Assembly: GCF_004016445.2 (NCBI RefSeq)
Contig: NZ_SADT02000004.1
Span: 310,001 to 374,000 of the forward strand
DNA length: 64,000 nt
Reading direction: 5' to 3'
Source: Mesorhizobium sp. M2E.F.Ca.ET.219.01.1.1
Lineage (GTDB): Bacteria; Pseudomonadota; Alphaproteobacteria; Rhizobiales; Rhizobiaceae
Shown: piece by piece, positions 50,663 to 61,292 of the stretch
How the letters are laid out: each line of letters starts with the position of its first letter
Position numbering within the stretch: the stretch's first letter is position 1
The notes under the pieces: model-generated
What the model saw: the letters and a program-made list of their open reading frames with translations, nothing else
Databases searched by the model: none
Told to the model about the DNA's origin: nothing
Program-made: the position numbers and the translations under genes

Positions 50663-51508
50663 GAATTTCCTCGCCGCGTAAAGGCTCACCGCCGCCGCAT
50701 TCGACACGTTGAGCGAGTGGATGGCGCCTGGCATGTCGAGGCGGGCAAGTGCGGTCACCGTCTCGCGCGTCTTCTGGCGCAGGCCCTTGCCTTCCGCGCC
50801 CAGCACCAGCGCAATTTTCTCGCCGTCGAAAGTGTTTTCCAGCTCGGCAGGCCCTTCGGAATCGAGCCCGATGGTCTGGAACCCTGCCTCGTGCAGTTGG
50901 CCGAGCGCATCGGCGAGGTTCTTCACCTCGATCTGGTCGATATGTTCCAGGGCGCCGGATGCGGATTTCGCCAGAACGCCGGATTCCTGCGGGCTATGAC
51001 GGGCCGTGGTGATCAGCGCGCCGGCGCCGAAGGCGACCGCGGAGCGCAGGATCGCGCCGACATTGTGCGGGTCCGTCACCTGGTCGAGCACCAGCACCAG
51101 CCTCGTATCCCCAAGCGCGTCGAGACGCTTGGGCTTGAGCGGCTCCGCTTCGATCAGCACGCCCTGATGCACGGCGTCCGACCCGGTGATCCTGTCGATG
51201 TCCTTCGGCTCGACCAGCTCGGCCTTGAAGGGAAGGGCGGCAAGCTCGCCGATCGAGAGCCGCTCGGCCGCGTTGCGGGTCACCAGCATCTTTTTGATCT
51301 TGCGGCGCGGATTGTCGAGCGCGGCCCGCACCGTGTGCAACCCATAAAGCCGCACCAGTCCATCGCTGGGCGCTTCGCCAGGCGGGACAGGCTGGCGCGG
51401 CCGGAACGCCGGCGCGCCGCCCGCCTTCTGGTCGCGGTGCGCGCGCCGCAGCTTGGCGTAGTGGGTGTCCTTGCGCGTGCCCGGCTTGTTGCTTTTTTCG
51501 TCGCTCAT
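50645..51508 (-). CDS. rlmB: 23S rRNA (guanosine-2'-O-)-methyltransferase, SpoU/TrmH family
   Basis: A 287-residue SPOUT methyltransferase. An N-terminal substrate-binding domain (about 50-120, LVRLYGLHTVRAAL) precedes the knotted catalytic domain with LVLDQVTDPHNVGAILRSA (motif 1, with catalytic Arg), LVLGAEGKGLRQ (motif 2) and SLNVSNAAAVSLYAA (motif 3). This fits RlmB, which methylates G2251, but other TrmH members are hard to exclude. Residues 1-50 are basic and unstructured. The stop codon lies within the tandem-repeat hairpin. Confidence 0.92.
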   Translation of the reverse strand: MSDEKSNKPGTRKDTHYAKLRRAHRDQKAGGAPAFRPRQPVPPGEAPSDGLVRLYGLHTVRAALDNPRRKIKKMLVTRNAAERLSIGELAALPFKAELVEPKDIDRITGSDAVHQGVLIEAEPLKPKRLDALGDTRLVLVLDQVTDPHNVGAILRSAVAFGAGALITTARHSPQESGVLAKSASGALEHIDQIEVKNLADALGQLHEAGFQTIGLDSEGPAELENTFDGEKIALVLGAEGKGLRQKTRETVTALARLDMPGAIHSLNVSNAAAVSLYAARKFIANSE

Positions 51509-51707
51509 GCGGGCTTCTATAGCCGCCTCGTCCGGCTAAGGATATGGGCCGCGACGATTGATGTAAAACATCCTCGAAAAACCCTGGCCGCGCCGGTTGA
51601 CACCCACCGGCCTTGCCGCCATAAGGCGCTTCGCTGATTTCGGAGAAGATCTAACTCGGGCTCCGGATCAGCGCGAATGCCTCGTTGCATGGCTCCGGCG
51701 GCAGACT

Positions 51708-51792
51708 GGAGAGGTGCCCGAGTGGTTAAAGGGGACGGACTGTAAATCCGTTGGCTTAGCCTACGTTGGTTCGAATCCAACCCTCTCCACCA
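51708..51792 (+). tRNA. tRNA-Tyr (anticodon GTA)
   Basis: An 85-nt class II tRNA with long variable arm. Acceptor GGAGAGG pairs with CCTCTCC; D-loop CCCGAGTGGTTAAAGGGG; anticodon loop CTGTAAA giving GTA; T-arm GTTGGTTCGAATCCAAC; discriminator A and encoded CCA. It follows rlmB divergently and precedes tRNA-Gly. Confidence 0.97.
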
Positions 51793-51880
51793 CTGCCGGC
51801 CCGGAAGCCCTGAAACGAAAAGTCTCAGACCAAAAAGTGCATGGCGCTTTTCGGGTGCATCCGGTACCTCAGTGCAAGGC

Positions 51881-51954
51881 GCGGGTATAGCTCAGTGGTA
51901 GAGCAGCAGCCTTCCAAGCTGAATATGCGGGTTCGATTCCCGCTACCCGCTCCA
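51881..51954 (+). tRNA. tRNA-Gly (anticodon TCC)
   Basis: A 74-nt tRNA: acceptor GCGGGTA with TACCCGC, D-loop AGCTCAGTGGTAGAGC, anticodon loop CTTCCAA giving TCC, T-loop GGTTCGATTCC, discriminator T and encoded CCA. It lies 88 bp after tRNA-Tyr, the usual order. Confidence 0.97.
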
Positions 51955-51982
51955 GATTGTTTCTCTGCTGTCTGACAAGGAA

Positions 51983-52014
51983 ACGCCGCGCACCATGGCG
52001 CGCGGCGCGTTCTC
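51983..52014 (+). terminator. Possible terminator after tRNA-Gly and YidB genes
   Basis: CGCCGCGC (51984-51991) pairs with GCGCGGCG (52000-52007), loop of 8, followed by CGTTCTC. The T-tract is weak. It could end the tRNA transcript on the plus strand and the YidB-like gene on the minus strand. Confidence 0.45.
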
Positions 52015-52027
52015 ATCCGTTGAGCCC

Positions 52028-52483
52028 TTAGCTGTTGAAGGCCGAAGCGACCTGATGGTTTTGCGGGATCTGGCCGTTCGGCGTCAGCTTGTCGACGATG
52101 CCGGGCAGCGCCGTGGAGAGTTGCTGCAGCAGCTCCTGCTCGCTCATGCCGGTGCGCTGGGCGATCTCGCGGATCACCGCCGGACCGAGCGCCGAGCCGA
52201 GATCGCCCGGGTTGATCGGCTGGTTCTGGCCCGTCCCGACCCAGGAGTCGGCGACGTTGCCGTGTCCGGCGTCCCTGAGCTTGCCGAGCAGGCCGCCGAG
52301 ACCGCCGAGCAGGCCGCCATCGGCCGAAGCGCCGGTGTCGGCAGGAGTCGGCGCAGGAGCCTGCGGCGCGGCCGGTTCTTCGCTTCTGCCGCTCAGCATC
52401 TTGCCGACCAAAAGCGCACCGAGCGCGATCATCAGGGGTTTGGTGATATTGCCGCCGGGAACAGCATTGTCGAAAAGGCCCAT
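52028..52483 (-). CDS. YidB family protein (DUF937)
   Basis: A 151-residue YidB-type protein. It opens MGLFDNAVPGGN with a hydrophobic stretch LMIALGALLVGKML, followed by a Pro/Ala linker and the DUF937 helical domain (GGLLGGLGGLLGKLRDAG, SWVGTGQNQPINPGDLG, IREIAQRTGMSEQELLQQLS, partial quotes). Function unknown. Start at 52483 follows AAGGAGATCCACG. Confidence 0.9.
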   Translation of the reverse strand: MGLFDNAVPGGNITKPLMIALGALLVGKMLSGRSEEPAAPQAPAPTPADTGASADGGLLGGLGGLLGKLRDAGHGNVADSWVGTGQNQPINPGDLGSALGPAVIREIAQRTGMSEQELLQQLSTALPGIVDKLTPNGQIPQNHQVASAFNS

Positions 52484-52610
52484 CGTGGATCTCCTTGTCC
52501 AGCCAAGTCCGCCGGCGCCAGAATGGCGCAAACGGGCGGAATTTCAAGCTGTCTTGAGCTTTTGACAATCATATGACCATGATGGCGGGGCGGGGAATTT
52601 GGAGGGAATT

Positions 52611-52868
52611 ATGGGCATCATCAGCTGGATCATTCTCGGCATCATCGCCGGGTTCATCGGCAGCAAGATCGTCAACAAGACCGGCCAGGGCATGGTCATG
52701 GATATCGTGCTCGGCATCGTCGGCGCCATCGTCGGCGGCGTGATCTTCAGCGCCTTCGGCGCGCAGGGCGTCACCGGCCTCAACATCTGGAGCCTGATCG
52801 TGGCCGTGGTGGGCTCGGTCGTCGTGCTCTGGGCCTATCACCAGATCAGTGGCAAGCGCACGCTGTAG
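52611..52868 (+). CDS. GlsB/YeaQ/YmgE family membrane protein
   Basis: An 85-residue protein with three glycine-rich membrane spans: IISWIILGIIAGFIGSKIV, MVMDIVLGIVGAIVGGVIF and LNIWSLIVAVVGSVVVLWA. This is the transglycosylase-associated / YeaQ family, often induced by stress. Start at 52611 follows GGAGGGAATT. Divergent from the YidB-like gene. Confidence 0.93.
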   Translation: MGIISWIILGIIAGFIGSKIVNKTGQGMVMDIVLGIVGAIVGGVIFSAFGAQGVTGLNIWSLIVAVVGSVVVLWAYHQISGKRTL

Positions 52869-52988
52869 ATCTATAGGCGAGAAAGTCCGCGGCCCGGCAG
52901 GCCGCGTGGCGATGATTGGGTTTCGCGCCGGTCGCCGCGCGTGATCGCGCGGCGCATTGGCGCTGGGTCGGCGCGAGGCACACCTGCA

Positions 52989-53795
52989 ATGGCGGTCCAG
53001 ATTCAAGGACTTCCCGTCACCTATTATCCTGTCCCGAAAAGCGGCACCAGCAGCGTCAAATACGCGCTGATGGCGCTCAGCGGTGGGCAGGCGCCTCTCG
53101 CTGATCCGGACAATGAAGTCCACGGTCGTCTCTTCACCAGCTGGGTCGATCCGTTTGTGCCGGTCTATGACGGGCTGGGCGGCAAGTTCACCATCGTCCG
53201 CGATCCGCTGGAACGGCTTCTCTCGGCCTATTCCAGCAGGATATTGGACGTAAACGTTCTGACGCGGTCGTCGGCAAAGGCCGAAATGCTCGAGGCTTTC
53301 GGACTGCCGACCGATCCGGACCTCGACACCTTCATCCTCAACGTCGAAAAATACAGCGCGTCCTCGTGGGAAATCCAGTTCCACGTCGCCTCGCCGCGCC
53401 ATTTCCTCGGCTCCAGTCTTTTCCTGTTCGAGCACGTCTTCAGGTTTGAAGAGATGGACAAGGTCGAGGCATTCCTGTCGTCGGTCAGCGGCAGGAAAAT
53501 CTCCATGCCGAGGCTGCAGGCGGCGAGGACGAGGATCAGCCCTTCAGACCTGTCACCTGTCGCGATGGCGAAAGCGATGCGCTTTTGCCGATACGACTAT
53601 GCGTTCCTCGTCGACTATTACGATCCGGCAAGATGGGGAGGAATCCCCAAGGGCGCTCCCGAGGATCCGTCCTCGCTCCACGTCGCGTGCGATTTCACCG
53701 TGCCTCGCGACGGCCGCCTCATATACCCGCGCACGCTGCGCAACCTCAGGGATTTCCTGGCCAGGCGCCCGCTGGCAATGCGCGTGGGTCGCTAA
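52989..53795 (+). CDS. Sulfotransferase family protein
   Basis: A 268-residue PAPS-dependent sulfotransferase-like protein (sulfotransfer family 2). The 5'-phosphosulfate loop is YPVPKSGTSSVKYAL and the 3'-phosphate motif is IVRDPLERLLSAYSSR. Further family-like elements are SSWEIQFHVASPRHFLG and RYDYAFLVDYYDP. The acceptor may be a surface glycan; nothing nearby identifies it. ATG 52989 (MAVQIQGLPV) is preferred; GTG 52941 is the longer option. Accessory gene inside the tRNA-tuf cluster. Confidence 0.82.
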   Translation: MAVQIQGLPVTYYPVPKSGTSSVKYALMALSGGQAPLADPDNEVHGRLFTSWVDPFVPVYDGLGGKFTIVRDPLERLLSAYSSRILDVNVLTRSSAKAEMLEAFGLPTDPDLDTFILNVEKYSASSWEIQFHVASPRHFLGSSLFLFEHVFRFEEMDKVEAFLSSVSGRKISMPRLQAARTRISPSDLSPVAMAKAMRFCRYDYAFLVDYYDPARWGGIPKGAPEDPSSLHVACDFTVPRDGRLIYPRTLRNLRDFLARRPLAMRVGR

Positions 53796-53796
53796 A

Positions 53797-53863
53797 GCAA
53801 TTCCAGGAAAAGTGTGAGCGGTTAGGCTCAGCGCCTTCGCCGTAGCCCTCCGTCCGGAATTGC
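53797..53863 (+). repeat. Dispersed palindromic repeat, family A, copy 4 with inserted stem
   Basis: GCAATTCCAGGAAAAGTG ... GGAATTGC, with about 24 bp inserted after GCGGTTA. The insert (GGCTCAGCGCC to AGCC) can form its own small stem. The sulfotransferase TAA stop lies 2 bp before the repeat core, in the same place where copies 1 and 5 supply TAG. Confidence 0.82.
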
Positions 53864-53902
53864 GTAAAAACAAGCACTATCCCAATCGCGGATCGCGTGG
53901 CT

Positions 53903-54790
53903 TCAGGCGACGATCGCCATGCGCCGGCGCCTTTCGTCGAGCGAGACGATCGCCAGGCCGCTGGCGATGACCAGCAGGATGCCGCAGACGGCGAGCGCGT
54001 TGGGAAACTGCCCGAACACCAGCAGCCCCGAAATGACTGCCCAGACGGTGAAGCAGTAATAGAAGGGCGCCACCGCGCTTGTCGGCCCGACGCGGTAGGC
54101 CATGAAGATGAAGAAATGGCCGAAGATCAGGAACAGGCCGGCACCCGCGATCAGCAGCAGATGGCGTCCTTCGGGCATCACCCATTGCTCGGAGACGAGA
54201 TGCGCCGCGCCTGAGCCGACCAGCACCACCAGGACGGCGGAGATGGCGACGATCATGCCGGGCACCTCGGCACCCACTTTGCGGCCGGCTATATCGCGCA
54301 CCGCCGCGAAGGCCGCATTGCCGAGCGCCAGCAGCGCATAGACCGAAATGCCCTGCATGGTCGGCTGCGCCACCATGAGCGCTCCGACAAAGCCAAGGCC
54401 GATCAGCGCCACGCGCGTGGCGCCGATCTTTTCGCCGAACAGCATCGAGGAGCCGACCAGCACGATGAGCGGCGTGATCTGGCCCAGCGCGGTGGAATCC
54501 GCGATCTGCATGTTGGCCAGGGCGACGACATAGCAGAGGATCGCCAAGAGCTCGAACAGGTTGCGGCGCAGCACCTTGCGCTCGAAAAGCAGCGGGATCT
54601 GCCGGGCGTAACCAAGCATCAGGAGCAGCGGCACGCCCCACAGCGTCGCGGCGGTACCTCGCAGCAGGAGCACCTCATAGGGCGGCAGACCTGCGGTCGC
54701 GAGCTTCATCATCGTGTCGTTGACGAGGTAGGATCCCGTCGCGAGGATCATGAACAGCGGGCCGCGGATATTGGATGGAATGAACTGCAT
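53903..54790 (-). CDS. DMT family transporter (EamA)
   Basis: A 295-residue drug/metabolite transporter with ten predicted membrane spans and two EamA repeats (about 8-140 and 150-285). Shown by the repeated hydrophobic pattern and motifs such as ALANMQIADSTALGQITPL, VALIGLGFVGALMVAQP, AYRVGPTSAVAPFYYC and LLVIASGLAIV. The substrate cannot be told. ATG 54790 (MQFIPSNIRG) is preferred. Accessory gene just upstream of tuf, on the other strand. Confidence 0.92.
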   Translation of the reverse strand: MQFIPSNIRGPLFMILATGSYLVNDTMMKLATAGLPPYEVLLLRGTAATLWGVPLLLMLGYARQIPLLFERKVLRRNLFELLAILCYVVALANMQIADSTALGQITPLIVLVGSSMLFGEKIGATRVALIGLGFVGALMVAQPTMQGISVYALLALGNAAFAAVRDIAGRKVGAEVPGMIVAISAVLVVLVGSGAAHLVSEQWVMPEGRHLLLIAGAGLFLIFGHFFIFMAYRVGPTSAVAPFYYCFTVWAVISGLLVFGQFPNALAVCGILLVIASGLAIVSLDERRRRMAIVA

Positions 54791-54844
54791 GCGGCCGACA
54801 AGATCAGAGCGGCGCCACGGCGGCAATGGGCCAGCCGGGCGCCT

Positions 54845-54871
54845 TTGATTTTACGCGCGGCAGCCCTATAT
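54845..54871 (+). promoter_or_regulatory. Possible tuf promoter
   Basis: TTGATT (54845-54850), 15 bp spacer, CTATAT (54866-54871), close to the alphaproteobacterial housekeeping consensus. It lies 147 bp before the tuf start, and spacer length is shorter than the usual 17. Confidence 0.4.
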
Positions 54872-55017
54872 CCGCCCACATCCCACTGAAATCGACCATT
54901 GGTTCGGGTCGAGCGGGAATCCGCTCAGCCACAAGGCACTTGTGTTTTTCGGCCGTTGTCGCTAATCGCCCCGCATTCGACTGAACTGAAGGTCAAGGCC
55001 GTCCAAGGAAAGAGACT

Positions 55018-56193
<1,176 letters not shown>

Positions 56194-56221
56194 TCGATCC
56201 GGCTTTTGCCGGTCGACAAGG

Positions 56222-56250
56222 AAAGGGCGGTCTTCGGGCCGCCCTTTTTT
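56222..56250 (+). terminator. Intrinsic terminator after tuf
   Basis: AAAGGGCGG-TCTTCGGG-CCGCCCTTTTTT: a GC stem with TTCG in the loop and a T-tract, 29 bp beyond the stop. Confidence 0.88.
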
Positions 56251-56345
56251 CGTCTTGGAAACAGTAACGCGCGGCTCTTTTTCAATTCTGTTGCAAGCAT
56301 CGTCGCCGCCACTAGTATGGCTTGTACCCAAGGGGCTTGCCAGGC

Positions 56346-58016
56346 GTGGTTTCCGCATTCCGTTCAAAGATCATACGGTGCTGGCGCGGATTGGTGCCGC
56401 TAGGGCTGGCCGCTGCCCTGACGCTGGCCGCCTTCGGCGCCGCCGCGAAGGAAGATCCGCCCGATTACGGCCCGACGATGCGCTTCGTCGTGGTGCGCAG
56501 CAGCGCGCAGGGTTGCGCGCCGAATTGCCCGGAATGGATTTCCGCCGAAGGCACGATCGAGGCCGGCACGCCAGCGCTGTTCAGGCGCTTGCTGAACACG
56601 CTCGGTGGGCGGCAACTGCCGATCGTCGTCAATTCTCCCGGCGGCAATGTCGATGCCGCGCTCCAGCTTGGCCGCATGATCCGCAAGAACAAGCTCGATA
56701 TCGCGGTCGGCATCACGGAGTTTTCCGGCTGCTCGCCGGGGATGAAGAACTGCCGGGGCAAAGACGCCGAGCAGCAGCCCTATTCCGGAGTCGCTTACGA
56801 CAGCGGCGCGATGTGCAATTCGGCCTGTCCGCTGATGTTTGCCGGCGGCATCCGCCGCATCGTCGGCGAATGGGCCTATCTCGGTGTCCACCAGATCACC
56901 ACCACCTTCCGGCGTGAGCAGCTACTCTACCGCACGACCTACCGGATGGTGAACGGTAAGAAGAAGATCATCAGCACCAGGATCGTCAGCCGCAAGAATG
57001 CCGGCAGCTACAAGACCTATGAGATGAGCAAGGCGGTCGAGAAGCGGCTCTCGGCCTATCTGAAGGAGATGGGCGTCGACCAGGGCATGCTGGATGTGAT
57101 GAAGGCGACGCCCGCCAGCGATATCAGGCAGATCGAGCCCGACGACATGCTCGAGATGAAGCTCGTCACCAGCCTCGATTCGCTCGATCTGCTGACCGAA
57201 AAGACCATGTGCCGGCGCAATCCCGTGCCGGCGAATTGCCGCGAGGTGCCGTCGAACGGCAAGCCGGCTGAGGTCGCGAACGTTGAAGCCGCGCCTTTGC
57301 CCGCTGCTCCGGCCCCGGCGCCCGGGCCGCAGATCCAGGAACAGGAGATGCGCTTCGTTGTCGTCCGCGGCAGCAATCCGCTTTGCAATCCCGATTGTCC
57401 GGAATGGATTTCGGCGGAAGGCACGATCGCCGCTGGCACGGCCGGCAAGCTTCGCCAACTGCTCGACACGATCGGCGGGCGCAGGTTGCCGATGGTCGTC
57501 AACTCGCCAGGCGGCGATGTGCAGGCAGCGCTTGCCGCAGGCCGCCTGATCCGTGAGCGCGGGTTGGATGTTGCGGTCGCCCGAACGGACTTTCTCGATT
57601 GCGATCCGGGCAAGGCGGGTTGCGAACCGACCGAGGGCCTCTACAGCGGTCTCACCATCGATGCAGGCGCCCAATGCGACGCCGCCTGCGCGGTGATGAT
57701 CGCCGGCGGCATAAGGCGCCTTGTCGGTGCCGATGCGCATTTTTTGGTGGATTCCATGGGCATGGAAGAGAAGGTCAGGGCGTATCTCGGCGAGATGGCG
57801 ATCGGCTCGGGCTTTTTCGCCGCCATGCAGTCGGCGCAGTTTTCCAAGCACAGGGAACTCAGCCAGGGCGAACTGCGCGAATTCGGGCTCACGACCGGAC
57901 CGCAATCGGTGGATGCGCTGACCGGGGCGACCATCTGCAAATCATCGCCGAAGCCGGACAATTGCCGAGTGCTGCCCGCTGCCAACGCCGAGGCCGAGGC
58001 GCCGGCGAAACTTTAG
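56346..58016 (+). CDS. Secreted tandem ClpP-like protein (COG3904-like)
   Basis: A 556-residue exported protein made of two homologous halves, from about residue 45 and about 335. Each begins MRFVVVR, then has CPEWISAEGTI, LPxVVNSPGG and a C-x-x-A-C ... AGGIRRxVG segment. This is the ClpP/crotonase-like fold of predicted periplasmic proteins. Ser159 (CNSAC) of the first half, the likely nucleophile, is Ala446 (CDAAC) in the second. A Pro/Ala linker (about 315-333) joins them. The first half has an extra basic insert. GTG 56346 follows AAGGGG; signal segment GLAAALTLAAFGAAA. Ends within repeat copy 5. Confidence 0.8.
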   Translation: MVSAFRSKIIRCWRGLVPLGLAAALTLAAFGAAAKEDPPDYGPTMRFVVVRSSAQGCAPNCPEWISAEGTIEAGTPALFRRLLNTLGGRQLPIVVNSPGGNVDAALQLGRMIRKNKLDIAVGITEFSGCSPGMKNCRGKDAEQQPYSGVAYDSGAMCNSACPLMFAGGIRRIVGEWAYLGVHQITTTFRREQLLYRTTYRMVNGKKKIISTRIVSRKNAGSYKTYEMSKAVEKRLSAYLKEMGVDQGMLDVMKATPASDIRQIEPDDMLEMKLVTSLDSLDLLTEKTMCRRNPVPANCREVPSNGKPAEVANVEAAPLPAAPAPAPGPQIQEQEMRFVVVRGSNPLCNPDCPEWISAEGTIAAGTAGKLRQLLDTIGGRRLPMVVNSPGGDVQAALAAGRLIRERGLDVAVARTDFLDCDPGKAGCEPTEGLYSGLTIDAGAQCDAACAVMIAGGIRRLVGADAHFLVDSMGMEEKVRAYLGEMAIGSGFFAAMQSAQFSKHRELSQGELREFGLTTGPQSVDALTGATICKSSPKPDNCRVLPAANAEAEAPAKL

Positions 58017-58017
58017 A

Positions 58018-58060
58018 GCAATTCCAGGAAAAGTGTTTGCGGTTTTCCGTTCGGAATTGC
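58018..58060 (+). repeat. Dispersed palindromic repeat, family A, copy 5
   Basis: GCAATTCCAGGAAAAGTG ... TTTTCCG ... GGAATTGC. The preceding TAGA contains the stop codon of the ClpP-like gene, as in copy 1. Confidence 0.85.
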
Positions 58061-58161
58061 GTAGACAAGGAGATAGCCCGCACTGGCCATCGAGGCAGGT
58101 TGAGCCGGGCAGGGCGGCGCCGCTATCCTCCTCGCGCGATTTGCGGAACGGAGGATCGGCG

Positions 58162-58647
58162 ATGAGCGCGGAAATCCCGACTTTGTACGAATGGGCCGGA
58201 GGCGGCGAGGCGCTCAACAGGCTGACACGCACTTTCTACGGCAAAGTGGCCCTGGATCCGATTGTCGGCCCTGTGTTCAAGACCATGTCGCCGGATCATC
58301 CGGCGCACGTCGCCGCCTTCATCGGTGAGGTCTTCGGCGGGCCGAAAACTTATAGCGAGGAGTTTGGCGGCCACCGCGAGATGGTGATGCATCATCTCGG
58401 CAAGCACCTCACCGAGGAGCAGCGCCGCCGCTGGATCAACCTGCTAGCCGACTCGGCCGATGAAGTCGGCCTGCCCGATGATCCGGAATTCCGTTCCGCT
58501 TTCATGGGCTACGTCGAATGGGGATCGCGGCTGGCGAAGATGAACTCGAATCTGGGCGAGACTTGCGATCCCGAGACGGAGCCGATGCCGGCCTGGGGCT
58601 GGGGCGTGCCGGGTGGACCATACAAGCCGCCGGCCGGAAAGTCGTAG
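58162..58647 (+). CDS. Group II truncated haemoglobin
   Basis: A 161-residue two-on-two globin. Residues about 8-130 hold the fold: WAGGGEALNRLTRTFY, the proximal His region MVMHHLGKHL (His77 or 78), and Trp91 in RRRWINLLAD, typical of group II. These proteins bind O2 or NO and may protect against nitrosative stress. The C-terminal tail (MPAWGWGVPGGPYKPPAGKS, in part: AWGWGVPGGPY) is longer than usual. Start follows GGAGGATCGGCG. Confidence 0.93.
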   Translation: MSAEIPTLYEWAGGGEALNRLTRTFYGKVALDPIVGPVFKTMSPDHPAHVAAFIGEVFGGPKTYSEEFGGHREMVMHHLGKHLTEEQRRRWINLLADSADEVGLPDDPEFRSAFMGYVEWGSRLAKMNSNLGETCDPETEPMPAWGWGVPGGPYKPPAGKS

Positions 58648-58793
58648 GCCCAGGCGCGTTTTCTGGCAACGCAATCCGTCGCGGGCGAAAATGCATGCAT
58701 GAAATCCGGCAAAGCTTTGAAAACGGCAGGTCGGTGCTCTTTACAGAGGGCCCGGAAGCTTTTAGGAAGCGCCTGCGCCGAACAAGCGCATGC

Positions 58794-58869
<76 letters not shown>

Positions 58870-59217
58870 TTTCCAAACGGCATATCGAAGGCCTCCGCTG
58901 TTGAAAATCGGCGGGCGGCTTGCCATATGGCGGGAATTGGGGCATAAGCCCCGCATAGCCGGGACGGGACGACTGGATGGTTCCGAGGCGGCGTTAGGAC
59001 ATAAAGCGGACCCTTGCCACTTGCGTGGATTAAGAATCGGTTTTATGTAGACAGAACAGACACGCGACGCGTGGAGCTGGGAAGCCGGCTTTACGCGTCT
59101 GATTTGCGTGGGTGAAATAGCGGCGCTGATTCGCGCCGCATAGCGCCCAGGCGGCACGTCCCGGCCAGCGGGATCATCCAGGAGGCCCGGCCAACGGGTC
59201 TTGAAAACAGGCAGCAC
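58870..59217. other. Intergenic region between tRNA-Trp and secE
   Basis: A 348 bp gap. AT-rich sequence around 59000-59060 with CTTGCC at 59013-59018 is a possible secE-nusG promoter, but no -10 box stands out. No coding frame or strong terminator was found. Confidence 0.4.
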
Positions 59218-59421
59218 ATGGCTTCGAAAACCACTAATCCCTTCACCTTTCTCCAGCAGGTTCGCGCGGAGACGGCAAAGGTGACATGGCCGTCGCGGCG
59301 CGAAACCATGATCTCGACCGTGATGGTCCTGGTTTTCGCGGTGATCGCGATGCTCTTCTTTTTCGCGGCCGATATAGCCATGGGCTACGCGATCGAGTGG
59401 ATCCTGGGTCTCGGGCATTAA
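59218..59421 (+). CDS. secE: Preprotein translocase subunit SecE
   Basis: The 67-residue single-span form of SecE, which holds SecY together in the inner-membrane Sec channel. It has the conserved amphipathic start NPFTFLQQVRAETAKVTWPSRRET (quoted in part: AETAKVTWPSRRET) and one span (TVMVLVFAVIAMLFFF). nusG starts 27 bp later, the usual secE-nusG pair. Confidence 0.97.
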   Translation: MASKTTNPFTFLQQVRAETAKVTWPSRRETMISTVMVLVFAVIAMLFFFAADIAMGYAIEWILGLGH

Positions 59422-59448
59422 TTCGGCGGTTTACGGAGAGGTCGTGAA

Positions 59449-59976
59449 ATGACTGCGCGGTGGTATATCGTCCACGCCTATTCGAACTTCGAGAAGAAGG
59501 TCGCCGAGGATATCGAGAACAAGGCCAAGCAGAAGGGCCTGGCCGGCGAGATCGAGCAGATCGTGGTGCCGACCGAGAAGGTCGTCGAGATCCGCCGCGG
59601 TCGCAAGGTCGATGCCGAGCGCAAGTTCTTCCCGGGCTATGTGCTCCTGAAGGCCAACCTGACCGACGCCGTGTTCTCGCTGGTCAAGAACACGCCCAAG
59701 GTCACCGGCTTCCTGGGCGACTCCAAGCCCGTGCCGATCACCGAGACCGAGGCGCAGCGCATCCTGAACCAGGTTCAGGAAGGTGTCGAGCGGCCGAAGC
59801 CCTCGGTCACCTTCGAGATTGGCGAGGCGATCCGCGTTTCGGACGGTCCGTTCGCGTCGTTCAACGGCGTCGTCCAGGAAGTGGACGAGGAGCGCGCCCG
59901 CCTCAAGGTGGAAGTTTCGATCTTCGGGCGCGCCGTGCCCGTCGATCTGGAGTTCGGACAGGTCGAAAAGGGCTGA
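59449..59976 (+). CDS. nusG: Transcription antitermination factor NusG
   Basis: A 175-residue NusG. N-terminal NGN domain (about 3-118) with RWYIVHAYSNFEKKVAEDI and FFPGYVLLKAN, and C-terminal KOW domain (about 122-175) with IRVSDGPFASFNGVVQEVD. It binds RNA polymerase, raising processivity and linking to Rho or ribosomes. Start follows GGAGAGGTCGTGAA. Confidence 0.98.
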   Translation: MTARWYIVHAYSNFEKKVAEDIENKAKQKGLAGEIEQIVVPTEKVVEIRRGRKVDAERKFFPGYVLLKANLTDAVFSLVKNTPKVTGFLGDSKPVPITETEAQRILNQVQEGVERPKPSVTFEIGEAIRVSDGPFASFNGVVQEVDEERARLKVEVSIFGRAVPVDLEFGQVEKG

Positions 59977-60160
59977 TCCGATTAGCCGCGCCGCAAGGCG
60001 TCGGCAAACCCGCGCCCGCAGGGCGACGGCGCGGTGCCAAAAGCGCCGCATGAACGGGTGGGAGGCGAGGGCGGCATAGCCGGCCGTCGGAACCGCACCA
60101 CCAGACTGCAACCGCCGGTGTCCCGCTAATGGGCCGGCATGAGAAAAGGCAGGAATAGAG

Positions 60161-60589
60161 ATGGCTAAGAAAGTTGCAGGCCAGCTCAAGCTCCAGGTTG
60201 CCGCGGGCTCGGCCACGCCGTCGCCCCCGATCGGCCCGGCGCTTGGTCAGCGCGGCATCAACATCATGGAATTCTGCAAGGCGTTCAACGCGCAGACGCA
60301 GGAGCTCGAGAAGGGATCGCCGATCCCGGTCGTCATCACCTACTACCAGGACAAGTCGTTCACCTTCGTCATGAAGACGCCGCCGGTGAGCTACTTCCTG
60401 AAGAAGGCCGCCAACCTGAAGTCGGGCTCCAAGGAGCCGGGCAAGACCAAGGTCGGCACGATCAGCCGCGACAAGGTGCGCGCGATCGCCGAGCAGAAGA
60501 TGAAGGACCTGAACGCAAACGACGTCGAGGCGGCCATGCGCATGGTCGAGGGCTCCGCCCGCTCGATGGGCCTGGAAGTGGTGGGCTAA
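60161..60589 (+). CDS. rplK: 50S ribosomal protein L11
   Basis: A 142-residue L11 that binds the GTPase centre of 23S rRNA. Shown by KLQVAAGSATPSPPIGPALGQRGINI (in part: PSPPIGPALGQRGINIM) and the C-terminal KMKDLNANDVEAAMRMVEGSARSMG (in part: DLNANDVEAAMRMVEGSARS). It lies 184 bp after nusG and 4 bp before rplA. Confidence 0.99.
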   Translation: MAKKVAGQLKLQVAAGSATPSPPIGPALGQRGINIMEFCKAFNAQTQELEKGSPIPVVITYYQDKSFTFVMKTPPVSYFLKKAANLKSGSKEPGKTKVGTISRDKVRAIAEQKMKDLNANDVEAAMRMVEGSARSMGLEVVG

Positions 60590-60593
60590 GATC

Positions 60594-61292
<699 letters not shown>

